From: CAZADA01 sp964483775
GTDB lineage: Bacteria > Pseudomonadota > Alphaproteobacteria > Caulobacterales > Maricaulaceae
DNA length: 6,624 bases
Assembly (NCBI GenBank): GCA_964483775.1
Contig: CAZADA010000136.1
Location: 1-6,624 of the forward strand
Direction of reading: 5' to 3'
The notes beneath the pieces are model-generated. The model made no database searches and was not told where the DNA came from. It was given only the letters and a program-made list of their open reading frames with translations. This document shows positions 5,893 to 6,624 of the stretch, piece after piece. Both the position numbers and the translations under genes were made by a program. The first letter of the stretch is position 1. Every line of letters starts with the position of its first letter.

Positions 5893-6624
5893 ATGGCGTA
5901 CAAATCCCTCCGAGAGTTTTTGGATCGGCTGGAAGCTGACGGCGACCTCAAGCGCGTCGCCCCGCCTGTCTCCACCCATCTGGAGATGACCGAGATCCAA
6001 ACTCGGCTGCTCAACACCCAAGGCGCGGCCGTGCTCTTTGAAAACCCCGTGCACAAGGACGGCCGCGCGAGTGAGATGCCCGCGTTGGTCAATCTCTTCG
6101 GCACTGTCGAACGCGTCGCGCGCGCCGCGACCATGGGCGGCAAGGAACGCCGCACCGCCCAAGATCTGCGCGAAGTGGGCGAGCTCCTGGCCTTTTTGCG
6201 CCAGCCCGAACCCCCGCGCGGCTTCAAAGAAGCCCTTGAGCTCGTGCCCATCGCCAAAACCGTGTTGTGCATGCGCCCGGCCAATGTCGGGATAGCGCCT
6301 TGCCTAGAGGTGGTGCTGCAAGGCTCGGACATCGACTTGGATCGCCTGCCGATCCAGGGCTGCTGGCCCGGCGAGCCGGCGCCGCTGATCACCTGGCCGC
6401 TGATCGTCACCAAAGGCCCGAGCGACAAGCGCGAGGATGATTACAATCTCGGCATTTATCGCATGCAGAAGCTGGGCAAAGATCGCACGCTGATGCGCTG
6501 GCTCAAACATCGCGGCGGCGCCCAGCATTATGCACGTTGGAAAGATCAAAAGCCCGAGCCGCTGCCCGCCGCTGCGGTGCTCGGCGCGGATCCCGGGACG
6601 ATCCTGGCCGCCGTGACGCCCGTG
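5893..6624 (+). CDS. ubiD: UbiD-type 4-hydroxy-3-polyprenylbenzoate decarboxylase, N-terminal half, cut by right edge
   Basis: UbiD removes the carboxylate from 4-hydroxy-3-polyprenylbenzoate during ubiquinone synthesis, using prenylated FMN made by UbiX and a divalent metal. The visible 244 residues follow E. coli UbiD closely from memory of that protein: YKSLREFLDRLEADGDLKR at the start, VLFENP (47-52), ALVNLFGT (64-71), LREVGELLAFLRQPEPP (92-108), CWPGEPAPLITW (157-168), NLGIYRMQ (185-192), MRWLKHRGGAQHY (201-213) and VLGADPGTILAAVTPV (229-244). By the E. coli layout, Asn185 is the metal ligand, and Ile188-Tyr-Arg, Arg202-Trp-Leu and Arg207-Gly contact the prenyl-FMN. The metal-binding Glu and the catalytic Asp would lie just beyond the window. 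A full UbiD is about 490-500 residues, so roughly half is seen. The ATG has no clear Shine-Dalgarno sequence, but the alignment to the family N-terminus begins there and an upstream ATG at 5875 hits a stop after three codons. It is expressed divergently from the secreted-protein gene. Confidence 0.96.
   Translation, partial: MAYKSLREFLDRLEADGDLKRVAPPVSTHLEMTEIQTRLLNTQGAAVLFENPVHKDGRASEMPALVNLFGTVERVARAATMGGKERRTAQDLREVGELLAFLRQPEPPRGFKEALELVPIAKTVLCMRPANVGIAPCLEVVLQGSDIDLDRLPIQGCWPGEPAPLITWPLIVTKGPSDKREDDYNLGIYRMQKLGKDRTLMRWLKHRGGAQHYARWKDQKPEPLPAAAVLGADPGTILAAVTPV

Noticed and set aside
5868..6428. Minus-strand open frames opposite ubiD
   Set aside because: The plus strand matches UbiD continuously; the antisense translations are Arg/Ser-rich without recognisable domains.
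1..6624. CRISPR array, tRNA/rRNA genes, insertion sequences or a multi-gene defence or secretion system
   Set aside because: No regularly spaced repeats, cloverleaf-like segments, transposase motifs or terminal inverted repeats were found, and the genes do not form a recognisable defence or secretion cluster.

Overview
The window reads as a stretch of GC-rich Gram-negative chromosome, most likely alphaproteobacterial. The evidence is a ubiquinone-pathway UbiD decarboxylase, an outer-membrane-type lipoprotein, a membrane-anchored S45 acylase and a large periplasmic M14 peptidase, all with high-GC codon use. The taxonomic guess is inference from gene content and composition, not from a marker gene. 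I see no tRNA, rRNA, CRISPR array, insertion sequence or phage gene.

Layout, left to right. (1) Positions 1-830, minus strand: the N-terminal part of a membrane-anchored penicillin-acylase family (S45) protein. It runs off the left edge, and its last ~35 visible residues look more like an LCP (LytR-CpsA-Psr) domain than like S45. (2) Positions 831-969: a divergent control region holding two perfect palindromes. (3) Positions 970-1683, plus: a complete short-chain dehydrogenase/reductase. (4) Positions 1829-4483, plus: a complete secreted M14 zinc carboxypeptidase-like protein with a C-terminal class I glutamine-amidotransferase-like domain. (5) Positions 4484-4577: a convergent intergenic gap with a strong GC stem-loop. 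(6) Positions 4578-5111, minus: an unrecognised lipoprotein. (7) Positions 5268-5789, minus: an unrecognised secreted protein, upstream of and co-directional with the lipoprotein. (8) Positions 5790-5892: a second divergent region. (9) Positions 5893-6624, plus: the first half of ubiD, cut by the right edge.

How the genes relate. The acylase, the M14 protein, the lipoprotein and the small secreted protein all carry export signals, so most of the window serves the cell envelope or periplasm. The SDR and UbiD are cytoplasmic enzymes, and UbiD belongs to quinone synthesis. The genes do not form one obvious pathway: the two minus-strand envelope genes may share transcription, and the SDR and M14 genes may as well, but gaps of about 145-156 bases leave room for separate promoters. 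I do not see a convincing new multi-gene system. The items most worth a second look are the S45/LCP-like seam at the left edge, the palindrome pair between the divergent genes, and the unrecognised lipoprotein/secreted-protein pair.
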